DNA of 34,408 nt from NCBI GenBank assembly GCA_949287925.1, contig CASEIR010000077.1:1-34408 (forward strand), in the 5' to 3' direction. The notes below the pieces were generated by a model. The model ran no database searches, had not been told where the DNA came from, and saw only the letters and a program-made list of their open reading frames with translations. This stretch comes from an uncultured Lachnospiraceae bacterium. GTDB taxonomy: Bacteria; Bacillota; Clostridia; Lachnospirales; Lachnospiraceae. This document shows positions 1-8,320 of the stretch, piece after piece. The position numbers were made by a program, and so were the translations under genes. How positions within the stretch are numbered: position 1 is the stretch's first letter; every line of letters begins with the position of its first letter.

Positions 1-68
1 TTTTCTTCGCAGTCCATCTGGGAAGTTATTTTGTCATGTCTAATTTTGATGTCACCTGCTTCTCATCT

Positions 69-95
69 TAGGAATCCTGCATTGCAGGATTCCTA
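69..95. repeat. Perfect inverted repeat, possible terminator for a gene to the left
   Basis: TAGGAATCCTGCA is followed after one base by its exact reverse complement. On the plus strand the hairpin is followed five bases later by a run of five T, so it could end a plus-strand transcript entering from the left. On the minus strand there is no T run, so it is a poor terminator for trmO. A second 7-bp hairpin (ATTGCGA/TCGCAAT, 113-133) also lacks a T run. Nothing else is visible in 1-139. Confidence 0.4.
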
Positions 96-139
96 CCGCA
101 TTTTTAATCAGGATTGCGACCTTGTTTCGCAATTACCTA

Positions 140-829
140 TTACATTAACCGTTCAACCTGTATTACCGTCAGCTGTTTTCCTCTGATCTGAAACCGAATC
201 TCCATTCCTGCATATTCCATCCCGTAGACACGATCCGGATCATCCTGATAGGAAGGTCTGGGATCCTGGCTGAGTATGGAATTCAGGTTTTCTCTTTCTT
301 CTTCCGACACAACACTCTGACAGTGTTCAGACCACTCTACCTGAAGCGCATATTCCTTTACCTGTTCTGAAAATCCCCCTTTCGCCTCCGGGATACTGTC
401 CACATATGGAAGGTATGGCTTTATATCATAAATTGGAGTCCCATCCATCATATCGATTCCCGAAACATAGAGCACAGGACCTTCTGCCTCATATGCCAGC
501 CTCTCCAAAGACACACAGGAAAGTCCGATAGGATTGGGTCGGTATGGAGAACGGGTGGCAAACACACCCACTCGCCGATTCCCTCCCAGTCTCGGTGGAC
601 GGACCGTTGGGCTCCAGGTTTCCCGAACCGCTTTCGAGAATTTCCACACAATCCACAGATGTGAATATTCTTCTATTCCACGAAACGCTTCCGGATTCCG
701 GTATTCCCGTTCAAACACGATACGTCCTCTGCATCCGGACAACCGGCTTTGCCGGGGAATTCCAAACTTTTCCGGAAAATCCGTCTCGATACGGGCAATG
801 ATTTTCATCTTATCCTGTTCTTTCCTCAT
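140..829 (-). CDS. trmO: tRNA (N6-threonylcarbamoyladenosine(37)-N6)-methyltransferase TrmO
   Basis: The protein belongs to the TrmO/TsaA (YaeB) family, which uses S-adenosylmethionine to methylate the threonylcarbamoyl-modified A37 of certain tRNAs in the cytoplasm. The sequence shows the family signatures in order: KFGIPRQ near the N-terminus, EYSHLWIVW, the core SPYRPNPIGLS, and DIKPYLPYVDS. At 229 residues it matches the usual length of bacterial TrmO with its C-terminal extension. The first ATG (829) follows the nfo stop by two bases. A second in-frame ATG at 808 has an AGGA just upstream and gives the more typical N-terminus MKIIARI, so the true start may be 808. It probably forms a two-gene unit with nfo. 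The assignment rests on the motif and is firm. Confidence 0.9.
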   Translation of the reverse strand: MRKEQDKMKIIARIETDFPEKFGIPRQSRLSGCRGRIVFEREYRNPEAFRGIEEYSHLWIVWKFSKAVRETWSPTVRPPRLGGNRRVGVFATRSPYRPNPIGLSCVSLERLAYEAEGPVLYVSGIDMMDGTPIYDIKPYLPYVDSIPEAKGGFSEQVKEYALQVEWSEHCQSVVSEEERENLNSILSQDPRPSYQDDPDRVYGMEYAGMEIRFQIRGKQLTVIQVERLM

Positions 830-831
830 CT

Positions 832-1671
832 CTATTCTCTGCTTTCTATATATTGACGAATCACTCTGATCTCTTCAGCATGCCCGAGATCATCCTGTGG
901 CGTTTCCAGATAAAACGGAATGTCTTTGAGCGCCGGATGCATAACCACCCGCATCAGCGCATCCATCCCAATTTCTCCTCCGCCAAATACTGCATGCCGG
1001 TCTTTTTTTGATGCATAAGGCATCATACTGTCATTGAGATGAATTGCCCGGAGCAACTTCAGTCCGAGGACCCGGTCAAATTCTTCCAGCACCTCATCCA
1101 GATTTTCTGCGATGTCATAGCCGGCTGAGTACATGTGACAGGTATCCAGACAGATCCCGATCCGTTCCGGATGCTGCGTCCCATTCCGGATGTCTCGCAG
1201 TTCTTCCATCCGGCTGCCGATCTCTGTTCCTTTCCCCGACATAGTCTCCAGCAGCACCGTGATCTTTTCCTCCCCCGTAATTGCCTGATCCAATCCTTTT
1301 ATGATATTCCGGATTCCTTCTTCTGCTCCGATTCCGGTATGATTTCCCGGATGAAGCACCAGATTTTCAATACCAAGCGCATCCATTCTGGCTACATCTT
1401 CCCGTATAACCGTACATGCAAACTCATATACCTGCGGCCTCGCACTTGCCAGATTCATCGTGTACGGCGCATGTGCAAGCAGTGAACCGAAGCAATGCTC
1501 TTCCCTGACTTTCAAAAATCTTTCAATTTCTTCTTCCGTATATTGTTTAAAGCTGGAGCCCCGCGGATTTCTGCTGAATATCTGCATAGTGTTGGCTCCT
1601 ATCCTGACCGTATCTTCCGCAGCCTTCACCAGGCCGCCCGCAATCGACATATGTGCTCCGATTGTCAACAT
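832..1671 (-). CDS. nfo: Deoxyribonuclease IV (AP endonuclease IV)
   Basis: This is endonuclease IV, a three-zinc TIM-barrel enzyme that cuts DNA 5' of abasic sites in base-excision repair. The 279-residue length is typical. Family motifs run in order: GAHMSIAGG, LAHAPYTMNLAS, NLVLHPGNHTG, LLETMSGKG, GICLDTCHMYSAGYD, HLNDS, KDRHAVFGGGEIG and FYLETP. These carry the histidine, aspartate and glutamate zinc ligands. The start at 1671 is supported by AGGAGG about ten bases upstream. The gene lies downstream of the dnaJ-like gene but after a good terminator, so it is probably transcribed separately and leads into trmO. Confidence 0.95.
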   Translation of the reverse strand: MLTIGAHMSIAGGLVKAAEDTVRIGANTMQIFSRNPRGSSFKQYTEEEIERFLKVREEHCFGSLLAHAPYTMNLASARPQVYEFACTVIREDVARMDALGIENLVLHPGNHTGIGAEEGIRNIIKGLDQAITGEEKITVLLETMSGKGTEIGSRMEELRDIRNGTQHPERIGICLDTCHMYSAGYDIAENLDEVLEEFDRVLGLKLLRAIHLNDSMMPYASKKDRHAVFGGGEIGMDALMRVVMHPALKDIPFYLETPQDDLGHAEEIRVIRQYIESRE

Positions 1672-1735
1672 ATCTATATTCCTCCTGCATTCATTTTATC
1701 TTATCCGGCTTCTTGATGAAATACAAACTTTACAC

Positions 1736-1773
1736 AAAAAAACAGGATGTGGTTTGTCAAAAACCGACATCCT
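1736..1773 (-). terminator. Rho-independent terminator after the dnaJ-like gene
   Basis: On the minus strand AGGATGT(C)GGTTT pairs with AAACCACATCCT with a single bulged base and a five-base loop. A run of seven T follows (A on the plus strand at 1736-1742). It sits 20 bases past the dnaJ-like stop and separates that gene from nfo. Confidence 0.85.
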
Positions 1774-1792
1774 ATCCATAGCATGCACTCCG

Positions 1793-2743
1793 TCAGGCTG
1801 CATGCTTTCCATTTTGCTGATTCTTATACTCCCTCGCAAACTCTCTTAGTTTCTGTTCGGCCAGCGGCGTCAGATCTCTTGGCACTTCGATCTGCACGAC
1901 CGCATAATGGTCTCCATACACAGACGGATGATTCATATCGACAATCCCTTTATTTTTCAAACGAATCTTCGTACCCGGCTGCGTCCCTTTAGATATTCTG
2001 CAGATTACATTGCCATATAATGTCGGTATCACAGCCTCCCCTCCCAGCACGGCAGTACTGTAAGGTATCTGTACCGTTGCATACACATCCAGTCCACGCC
2101 GTTCATATCCCGGTTTTTTCTTCACATGGATCCGGAGCAACAGATCACCTGACTGTCCTCCTCCGATCCCCGCCATACCTTTTCCACGGAGCCTTACACT
2201 TTTCCCCGAATCGATACCGGCAGGAATATGAACCTGGAGCGTCTGAAGATTTCCTTCAAAAGATGCCGCATCCTGAATTGAAATTCTCTTTTCGCATCCA
2301 AACACTGCTTCCTCAAAACTGACCGATACATCCGCATACAGATCCCTTCCCCGTTTCTCTCTTTCTGTATAAAAATCCGTTCCTTCATGAAAAAAATTGC
2401 CAAAGAAATCTCCAAAGAGATCCTCCATATTGTCTTCCTTGTAATAATACGTATGATAGCCATTTTTTTGCCGTTTATAAAAACCCCCATCTGTTTGATG
2501 ATAGGAAGCCCCCTCTTCGAATGCCGACATTCCATATTGATCATATAATTTCTTTTTCTTTGGATCACTAAGGACTGCGTATGCTTCTGTAAGCTCTTTA
2601 AACCTTTGCTCCGCGCCGGGATCTTCCCCGTTCATATCCGGATGAAATTTTTTCGCCAGTCTCCGGTATGCTTTTTTTATAGCAGCTTCGTCCGCCGTTC
2701 GATCCAGTCCTAATATTTCATAATATTCACGTTTTTCTTTCAT
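1793..2743 (-). CDS. DnaJ-like co-chaperone without zinc finger (CbpA-type)
   Basis: The protein has an N-terminal J domain (about residues 5-70) with the HPD tripeptide in KKFHPDMNG, which stimulates the DnaK ATPase. A linker with aromatic and charged residues replaces the Gly/Phe region. Two C-terminal substrate-binding beta domains follow (VSVSFEEAVFGCEKRI, then DVYATVQIPYSTAVLGGEAVIPTL). The four CxxCxGxG zinc-finger repeats of classical DnaJ are absent, so this is a type II (CbpA-like) member and not the main dnaJ. An in-frame GTG at 2752 directly abuts the ribosome site and is unlikely. The ATG at 2743 lies eight bases after AAGGAGG and is preferred, giving 316 residues. It has its own strong promoter and terminator, so it is a single-gene unit. 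Confidence 0.88.
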   Translation of the reverse strand: MKEKREYYEILGLDRTADEAAIKKAYRRLAKKFHPDMNGEDPGAEQRFKELTEAYAVLSDPKKKKLYDQYGMSAFEEGASYHQTDGGFYKRQKNGYHTYYYKEDNMEDLFGDFFGNFFHEGTDFYTEREKRGRDLYADVSVSFEEAVFGCEKRISIQDAASFEGNLQTLQVHIPAGIDSGKSVRLRGKGMAGIGGGQSGDLLLRIHVKKKPGYERRGLDVYATVQIPYSTAVLGGEAVIPTLYGNVICRISKGTQPGTKIRLKNKGIVDMNHPSVYGDHYAVVQIEVPRDLTPLAEQKLREFAREYKNQQNGKHAA

Positions 2744-2792
2744 GGCGTCCACCTCCTTGCAAGATACGCCAAACCAACATTAAGAATTACGG

Positions 2793-2819
2793 AAAAAGAC
2801 CCAACACAAAGCCAGGTCT
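2793..2819 (-). other. Leader hairpin with T run upstream of the dnaJ-like gene
   Basis: On the minus strand AGACC pairs with GGTCT (extendable with G-T pairs) around a loop, and five T follow. It lies downstream of the 2841-2869 promoter and upstream of the ribosome site. It could therefore be an attenuator for the dnaJ-like gene, or a weak terminator for read-through from the ABC transporter. No ligand-binding fold was recognised. Confidence 0.35.
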
Positions 2820-2840
2820 AATTCTATCTGTTCTATATGG

Positions 2841-2869
2841 AATATAACACGTTTTTTGCAATATGTCAA
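2841..2869 (-). promoter_or_regulatory. Sigma-A-type promoter of the dnaJ-like gene
   Basis: On the minus strand a consensus TTGACA is followed after exactly 17 bases by TATATT. It gives a leader of about 90 bases before the ATG at 2743. No CIRCE heat-shock operator (TTAGCACTC repeat) is visible beside it. Confidence 0.85.
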
Positions 2870-2897
2870 TAACTATCCCCATTCATTCGTTTTATTT

Positions 2898-5800
2898 CTA
2901 TTCTGTACGAAGCGCCGTCACCGGATCACTTTTCGCTGCTTTTCCAGATGGGATCAGTCCTCCGATCAGTGTAAGGCATACACTCAGAAGAATCAAAACC
3001 ACAGCCGGCACAACGGGCAGGAACGCACTGACTTCTTTACTATCTGCCAGATGGTGAATCAATGCATTTCCAGGAAGCAGCGCAAGCAGAGTAAGCCCGA
3101 TACCGATCAATCCGGCACAAAAACCAATGATCACAGTCTCTGCATTGAACACCTGGGAGATATTTCGCTTTGAAGCCCCGATTGCCCTGAGAATTCCAAT
3201 TTCTTTTTTACGTTCCAGCACGCTGATATAAGTAATTACACCAATCATAATCGATGAAACGATCAGGGATATGGCCACAAACGCAATCAGAACATAACTG
3301 ATTGTATCAATTATATCTGTCACAGAGGACATCAGCGCACCCACCATATCCGTATATGTGATTACTTTATCTTCTTCCCCTGACGTTTCCATCTTTTCAT
3401 TATACGTATCCAGAATCTCTATGATCTTTTCTTTACTCTCAAAATCAACCGGATAAATGGCAATCTCGCTTGGTTTATCAAAATCGGCATACCCCAGCTT
3501 CTGGAGATTGCCGTCGTAAGTAGCATCTTCCGTCATTCCCATCGACATCATAAGTTCTGATAATTCTTCCGCGCTCATATTCATCTGGAACGCCTCCGCA
3601 AATGTATCAGCATCTATATTCATGACATTCTGAAGGCTGTTTCCGATCTGCGTCATCGCCTGCCTCATTGCTCCTTCCATTCCGGATGCCAGTGCAGTCA
3701 TCATCTGCTCCATCCCGGCACCGATCTTCTCCTGAAGCCCTTCAGCGGCAGCCCCCATATAAGACGCCATTATCTGCTGCAGATACTGTTCCAGAGCCGA
3801 CATCAGGCGGTTCTCGATTTCATCCAGATCCAGCATCTCTCCCAGACCGTCAATCAGGATCTGACGCGCTTCTGACGTGGCAAGATATTCCACAAGATAT
3901 TCCTGCATCTGTGCCGGATTCTTAAATCCATTTTCCCTGCAATATTCCCGGTATCCATCCATCAGAAGTCCCGCCAGTTCATCCAGAGCATCTGCCGTAA
4001 TCTCTTCCCCGCTGTCGATCAGATTATTCATAAAATCTGTTATTATTTTCTGTCCCTGGCCAGAGGCCAGAAAATCCTGGAAACTTTCCTCCAGTCCCGG
4101 CTGATTCGCCCCCGTCTGTTCTTTTACATACTCCTGATAACCCGCCATCAGTTTTTCCGCAAGATCCTCCAATCTCTCCGGCGTAACTTCAATTTCAAAC
4201 CCCTGTATCAATTCCGTCAGATCAATCTGCGGCAGCTTCGCCGGATCCATCTCAATCTGACTAAAATCAATCGCTCCGGCCAGATCCAAAGAATTTCCAG
4301 CCGACTGGAACGCATCCGCAAAATTAAAATCTATATCCAGACCATTGCCAATCGCATTCGGATCAAAGCCAAACGCCCGTTTCAAAGCCTCTTCATCTAC
4401 CGTAAATAAAGACGCCATATCAAACGCCTCATCCTGGGATTCCTCCCCGAATAATTCATTAGTAAAAACATCTGTATCCGGCGCTGCGAGCTGCTGCCGC
4501 ACAATATCGCTGGTCTTTGCCTGTTCTACCACATATTCTGTCAGCGACGGTAAATACCAGACTCCCATCATCAGAAGCGTTCCTTTCGCATCCTCCGATG
4601 GTTGTACCACTCCCACAACTTTCAGATCTTCACCGTTTTCCACCAGATTTTTCATATAACCGGCATCTTCCCGTTTATCCTTCCATATCTGGTACTGGCT
4701 GTCGTATACATAGTAATCCGCACTATTTACCATTTTAAAAGATGCCCCCAGCAGATCTTCATAACTGTATTCTCCCATTTCTGCCGGAATATCCACATTT
4801 TCTTCTTTTACAAATTGATCTACCATGGTATCCAGCTCTTCATAATCTCGAAGCCCTAATGTATACAGCATATAGTCGCTGATTCCGCCCCCGGAAGATA
4901 AAACCACGATACATTCATGTTCATTTCTGGGCCAGCGTCCCGCTTTTACTTCATACTGTTCTTCATACAAAGATTTCTCCTCTGGCATCTCATAGAAGAC
5001 ATCCGTACTCATCATAGAAGACATCATACTGTTACTGCTGGTGGACGAGCCAAGTCCCATGGCCGCAAACGACGAATCCGGGTGGACCTGCCGGACTTCA
5101 TCCTCTCTTTGAAGATAGATCTGAGGCGTGACACTGTAAGAATATTCAATGGCATTGGTATAAGCTTCTATTCCGCTATCCCCTTCTTCCAGATATGTTT
5201 TTAAAGAGCACAGATCATTGGAATCCATACTGGAAAACATATCCGTTACCATATCAATCACTTCAACCTCACCTTTTTCCTCATCTGGAGATACTCCCAT
5301 TCCCGCAGCCATCATAGATGTCAGATCCATTCCGGTCTTCTGGATCTGAAGAGGATATTCTGACAGCGTTTCCTTTTCAATAGATTTGATATATGCATTC
5401 ACTCCGGTAGACAAGGATAAAATCAGGGCAATCCCAATAATTCCGATAGATCCCGCAAACGAAGTCAGAAGTGTTCTTGCTTTCTTTGTCTTCAGATTAT
5501 GAAAGCTCAGATTAAGCGCTGTCAGAAAAGACATAGAGGATTTCCCCATATTAGTGTACCGGGGAGTCTCCATCTCTGTATCACTCGGAACGTAAGGATG
5601 AGAATCTGAACGGATTCTGCCATCACGAAGTTTTACAATCCTCGTTGCGTATTCCTGTGCCAGTTCCGGATTATGGGTCACCATGACAACCAGACGGTCT
5701 TTCGCCACTTCTTTCAGCAATTCCATGACCTGTACACTGGTATCGCTGTCCAGCGCTCCGGTAGGTTCATCTGCTAACAGGATATCCGGATCATTTACCA

Positions 5801-6266
5801 GCGCCCTGGCAATCGCCACCCTCTGCATCTGGCCGCCGGACATCTGGTTTGGTTTTTTATGAATCTGATCTCCAAGCCCTACCTGCTCTAACGCTTCCGC
5901 AGCCCGTCTCCTGCGCTCGGACTTCCCAATTCCGGAGATGGTGAGCGCAAGCTCCACATTCGAAAGCACCGTCTGATGGGGAATCAGATTATAACTTTGA
6001 AACACAAAACCGATGGTATGATTCCGGTAAGAATCCCAGTCCCGGTCTTTATATTTTTTCGTAGAGATTCCATTGATGACCAAATCCCCGCTGTCATACC
6101 GGTCCAGACCGCCAATAACATTCAAAAGCGTCGTTTTCCCGGATCCGCTGGGGCCAAGAATGGCCACAAACTCGTTGTCTCTCAGGTTCAGGCTCACATC
6201 GTCCAATGCTTTTTGCACCAGGCCGCCGGTTCTATATTCTTTACAAATATGGCTGATTTGAAGCAT
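2898..6266 (-). CDS. MacB-like ABC exporter, ATPase fused to FtsX-type permease with a large extracellular domain
   Basis: The first ~230 residues are an ABC ATPase: Walker A GPSGSGKTT (38-46), signature MSGGQMQRVAIARAL, Walker B ILLADEPTGALD and the H-loop MVTHNPE. A membrane segment near residue 275 is followed by about 700 residues predicted outside the cell. Three C-terminal membrane helices with FtsX/MacB features follow (ERKKEIGILRAIGASKRNISQVF, PSGKAAKSDPVTALR). The family uses ATP to drive conformational change across the membrane and exports peptides, lipids or antibiotics; the substrate here is unknown. The extracellular part contains two related ~58-residue segments. A TTG at 6296 is possible as start but has no ribosome site. 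The ATG at 6266 has AGAGGG upstream and gives 1122 residues. It stands alone. Confidence 0.9.
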   Translation of the reverse strand: MLQISHICKEYRTGGLVQKALDDVSLNLRDNEFVAILGPSGSGKTTLLNVIGGLDRYDSGDLVINGISTKKYKDRDWDSYRNHTIGFVFQSYNLIPHQTVLSNVELALTISGIGKSERRRRAAEALEQVGLGDQIHKKPNQMSGGQMQRVAIARALVNDPDILLADEPTGALDSDTSVQVMELLKEVAKDRLVVMVTHNPELAQEYATRIVKLRDGRIRSDSHPYVPSDTEMETPRYTNMGKSSMSFLTALNLSFHNLKTKKARTLLTSFAGSIGIIGIALILSLSTGVNAYIKSIEKETLSEYPLQIQKTGMDLTSMMAAGMGVSPDEEKGEVEVIDMVTDMFSSMDSNDLCSLKTYLEEGDSGIEAYTNAIEYSYSVTPQIYLQREDEVRQVHPDSSFAAMGLGSSTSSNSMMSSMMSTDVFYEMPEEKSLYEEQYEVKAGRWPRNEHECIVVLSSGGGISDYMLYTLGLRDYEELDTMVDQFVKEENVDIPAEMGEYSYEDLLGASFKMVNSADYYVYDSQYQIWKDKREDAGYMKNLVENGEDLKVVGVVQPSEDAKGTLLMMGVWYLPSLTEYVVEQAKTSDIVRQQLAAPDTDVFTNELFGEESQDEAFDMASLFTVDEEALKRAFGFDPNAIGNGLDIDFNFADAFQSAGNSLDLAGAIDFSQIEMDPAKLPQIDLTELIQGFEIEVTPERLEDLAEKLMAGYQEYVKEQTGANQPGLEESFQDFLASGQGQKIITDFMNNLIDSGEEITADALDELAGLLMDGYREYCRENGFKNPAQMQEYLVEYLATSEARQILIDGLGEMLDLDEIENRLMSALEQYLQQIMASYMGAAAEGLQEKIGAGMEQMMTALASGMEGAMRQAMTQIGNSLQNVMNIDADTFAEAFQMNMSAEELSELMMSMGMTEDATYDGNLQKLGYADFDKPSEIAIYPVDFESKEKIIEILDTYNEKMETSGEEDKVITYTDMVGALMSSVTDIIDTISYVLIAFVAISLIVSSIMIGVITYISVLERKKEIGILRAIGASKRNISQVFNAETVIIGFCAGLIGIGLTLLALLPGNALIHHLADSKEVSAFLPVVPAVVLILLSVCLTLIGGLIPSGKAAKSDPVTALRTE

Positions 6267-6317
6267 AGCTGTCCCTCTTTCCTGCAAAATAATCAAACAC
6301 TCCGCAAAAATACGGAG

Positions 6318-6353
6318 AAAAAATCGCCTATACTATCATAGTATAGACGATTT
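6318..6353 (-). terminator. Rho-independent terminator after the alpha-glucosidase
   Basis: A long near-perfect palindrome (AATCG, then CTATACTAT and its complement, then CGATT) is followed on the minus strand by six T (A at 6318-6323). It lies 27 bases past the glucosidase stop. Confidence 0.88.
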
Positions 6354-6379
6354 CCCCCCCGGTTCACAACCGAAACTGT

Positions 6380-8056
6380 CTATTTTATCAATACGGCAAA
6401 TGCCTCATAAGGGTTCAGACTCATTCCCTTCTTTGGCCTGCATTCCTGATAATTACTAATCAGAACTTCTCCTTTTTCTGCCATTTCAAGTTCCGGCAAT
6501 TCATAAGTAATCTCCTTTTCAGTAAAATTACAGACTACCAGAAGCTGCTGCTCATCCAGTATTCTCCAATATGCATACACATCCGGATTATCTGCATCCA
6601 ACAACCGATACGCTCCATATACGATAATCTCATATGTTTTCCGAAGACGGATCAGCTTCCGATAATAGTGAAATATAGAATCCGGATCACCAGTCTGCTG
6701 CCTGGCATTGATGCTCCTATAATTCGGGTTTACCCCGATCCAGGGCTCCACATCCGAGAATCCGCCGTATGGAGCGTCCGACCACTGCATGGGGGTCCGT
6801 GCATTATCCCGGCTCTTGTATGCCAGACAGCTCATCATATGCTCGTGGGTAAAGACTCCGGTCTGGGCAAAATCCCGGTATGCATTCAACGTTTCTATAT
6901 CCCGGTACTGGGACATGTCTGTGAAATAAGCATTGGTCATGCCCAGTTCCTCTCCCTGATAAATATATGGGGTTCCCTGCATCATATGGAGACAGGTTGC
7001 CAGCATTTTTGCCGACTCCACACGATATTCCCGGTCATTTCCAAAACGGGATACAATTCGCGGCTGATCATGATTACTCCAGAACAGGCTGTTCCATGCC
7101 TTTCCGTACAACTGCGTCTGCCATTTGCTCATAACTTCCTTGATCTTAATCAATGCCGGCGGGACATCATTCCACTTCCCTTTTTCCCCAAAATCCAGAT
7201 CCATCAGTTCAAACTGGAATACCATATTCAGTTCCTGCGTGTCGAATCCAGCATACTTCTTAGCTTCTTCCACTGTCACGCCGGCCGTTTCTCCCACAGT
7301 CATGATATCATGCTTCGACAGCACCTCCCGGTTCATCTCCTGCAGATACTCATGCACACGCGGTCCATGGATCACGTAAGGGGACAGGTCTCCATACTGA
7401 TGTCCTTCTTCTACAACACCGTCTGCAAATTCCGGAGTTTTGGATATCATACTGATGACGTCCATCCGGAATCCATCGATTCCTTTGTCACACCACCAGT
7501 TCATCATATCGAAGACTTCTCTTCGCACCGCCGGATTGTCCCAGTTCAGATCTGGTTGTTTCTCTGCAAACACATGCAGATAGTACATGTCACGTTCTTT
7601 GCAATAGGTCCATGCCGGTCCGCTGAACCAGGATTCCCAATTGGTTGGTTCTTTTCCGTCTCTTCCTTCTCTCCATATATAATAATCATGATAAGGATTC
7701 TTTTCCGATTTCCTGCTTTCCACAAACCAGGGATGCTCATCAGAAGTATGATTGACAACCAGATCCATAATGACACGGATTCCCCTGTCGTGCGCTTCCT
7801 TGAGCAGATGCTCAAAATCCTCCATCGTACCAAAATCTTTCATAATCCTACGATAGTCACTGATATCGTATCCATTATCACAGTTGGGGGACTGGTATAC
7901 CGGGCACAGCCAGATTACATCAATCCCCAAAAGTTTCAGATAATCCAGTTTCGATACAATTCCAGAAAGATCTCCGATCCCATCGTGGTTACTGTCGCAA
8001 AAACTGCGGGGATATATCTGATATACAACACTTTCTTTCCACCAAGTCTTCTTCAT
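6380..8056 (-). CDS. malL: GH13 alpha-glucosidase, predicted oligo-1,6-glucosidase
   Basis: This is a 558-residue cytoplasmic GH13 enzyme of the oligo-1,6-glucosidase/alpha-glucosidase subfamily. It removes glucose from the non-reducing end of isomalto-oligosaccharides or related sugars. The (beta/alpha)8 motifs are complete: DLVVNHTSDEHPW (~98-110), GIDGFRMDVI with nucleophile Asp199, TVGETAG with acid/base Glu256, and WSNHDQPR with Asp330. Val200, directly after the nucleophile, is the residue known to favour alpha-1,6 over alpha-1,4 linkages in this subfamily. The start has AAGGAGG ten bases upstream. The LacI regulator is divergent and probably controls the gene. A remnant suggests that the sugar permease genes once between them were lost. 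The class is certain; linkage preference is inference. Confidence 0.92.
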   Translation of the reverse strand: MKKTWWKESVVYQIYPRSFCDSNHDGIGDLSGIVSKLDYLKLLGIDVIWLCPVYQSPNCDNGYDISDYRRIMKDFGTMEDFEHLLKEAHDRGIRVIMDLVVNHTSDEHPWFVESRKSEKNPYHDYYIWREGRDGKEPTNWESWFSGPAWTYCKERDMYYLHVFAEKQPDLNWDNPAVRREVFDMMNWWCDKGIDGFRMDVISMISKTPEFADGVVEEGHQYGDLSPYVIHGPRVHEYLQEMNREVLSKHDIMTVGETAGVTVEEAKKYAGFDTQELNMVFQFELMDLDFGEKGKWNDVPPALIKIKEVMSKWQTQLYGKAWNSLFWSNHDQPRIVSRFGNDREYRVESAKMLATCLHMMQGTPYIYQGEELGMTNAYFTDMSQYRDIETLNAYRDFAQTGVFTHEHMMSCLAYKSRDNARTPMQWSDAPYGGFSDVEPWIGVNPNYRSINARQQTGDPDSIFHYYRKLIRLRKTYEIIVYGAYRLLDADNPDVYAYWRILDEQQLLVVCNFTEKEITYELPELEMAEKGEVLISNYQECRPKKGMSLNPYEAFAVLIK

Positions 8057-8084
8057 ATGTCTCGTGCCTCCTTTTTCGTCTATT

Positions 8085-8135
8085 TTACCCCTTTACCGCT
8101 CCATCAGCAACTCCAACATTACATATTACTGAAAG
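8085..8135 (-). pseudogene. Possible C-terminal remnant of a MalG-type sugar permease
   Basis: The minus strand just upstream of the alpha-glucosidase reads, in one frame, GVADGAVKG followed by TAA (8085-8114). This resembles the conserved C-terminus of MalG-family permeases (GLTAGGVKG in E. coli). The frame stays open a few codons further upstream without recognisable MalG sequence. No permease or binding protein is present between lacI and the glucosidase, where such operons often carry them. The match is only about nine residues, so chance is possible. Confidence 0.35.
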
Positions 8136-8159
8136 AAGAGAAATAATACTCCGAATCTG

Positions 8160-8188
8160 ATAACAGAAATATCACTCTACAAAGTCAA
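8160..8188 (-). promoter_or_regulatory. Probable promoter of the alpha-glucosidase gene
   Basis: On the minus strand TTGACT and TGTTAT are separated by 17 bases, leaving a leader of about 95 bases to the ATG at 8056. Confidence 0.6.
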
Positions 8189-8227
8189 AGATCCTAATTC
8201 ATACATTTTGACTATATAACTCATTTT

Positions 8228-8243
8228 AGTTATGCACATAACT
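8228..8243. promoter_or_regulatory. Palindrome AGTTATG-CA-CATAACT, candidate operator
   Basis: Seven-base arms match perfectly around a CA centre in the divergent region between the glucosidase and lacI. It lies between the two predicted promoters without touching either -10/-35 pair. It lacks the central CG usual for LacI-family operators, so the link to this LacI protein is only positional. Confidence 0.4.
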
Positions 8244-8262
8244 TACTATGATTCTCATTCTT

Positions 8263-8291
8263 TTGCCATTGAAGTTTAAATATGTTACACT
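8263..8291 (+). promoter_or_regulatory. Probable lacI promoter
   Basis: TTGCCA and TACACT are separated by 17 bases. The -10 lies 30 bases before the ATG at 8321. Confidence 0.6.
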
Positions 8292-8320
8292 ATTTGCATA
8301 GAAAAAAAGGAGCAGACATT

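Noticed and set aside
2898-6266. Bacteriocin or lantibiotic self-protection transporter
   Set aside because: No precursor peptide, modification enzyme or BceRS-type two-component system is nearby; the substrate is left open.
6668-8146. Long plus-strand open frame (about 490 codons) opposite the alpha-glucosidase
   Set aside because: It is antisense to a gene with complete GH13 motifs, shows no family motif, has a His/Ile/Phe-rich composition typical of shadow frames, and has no convincing ribosome site.
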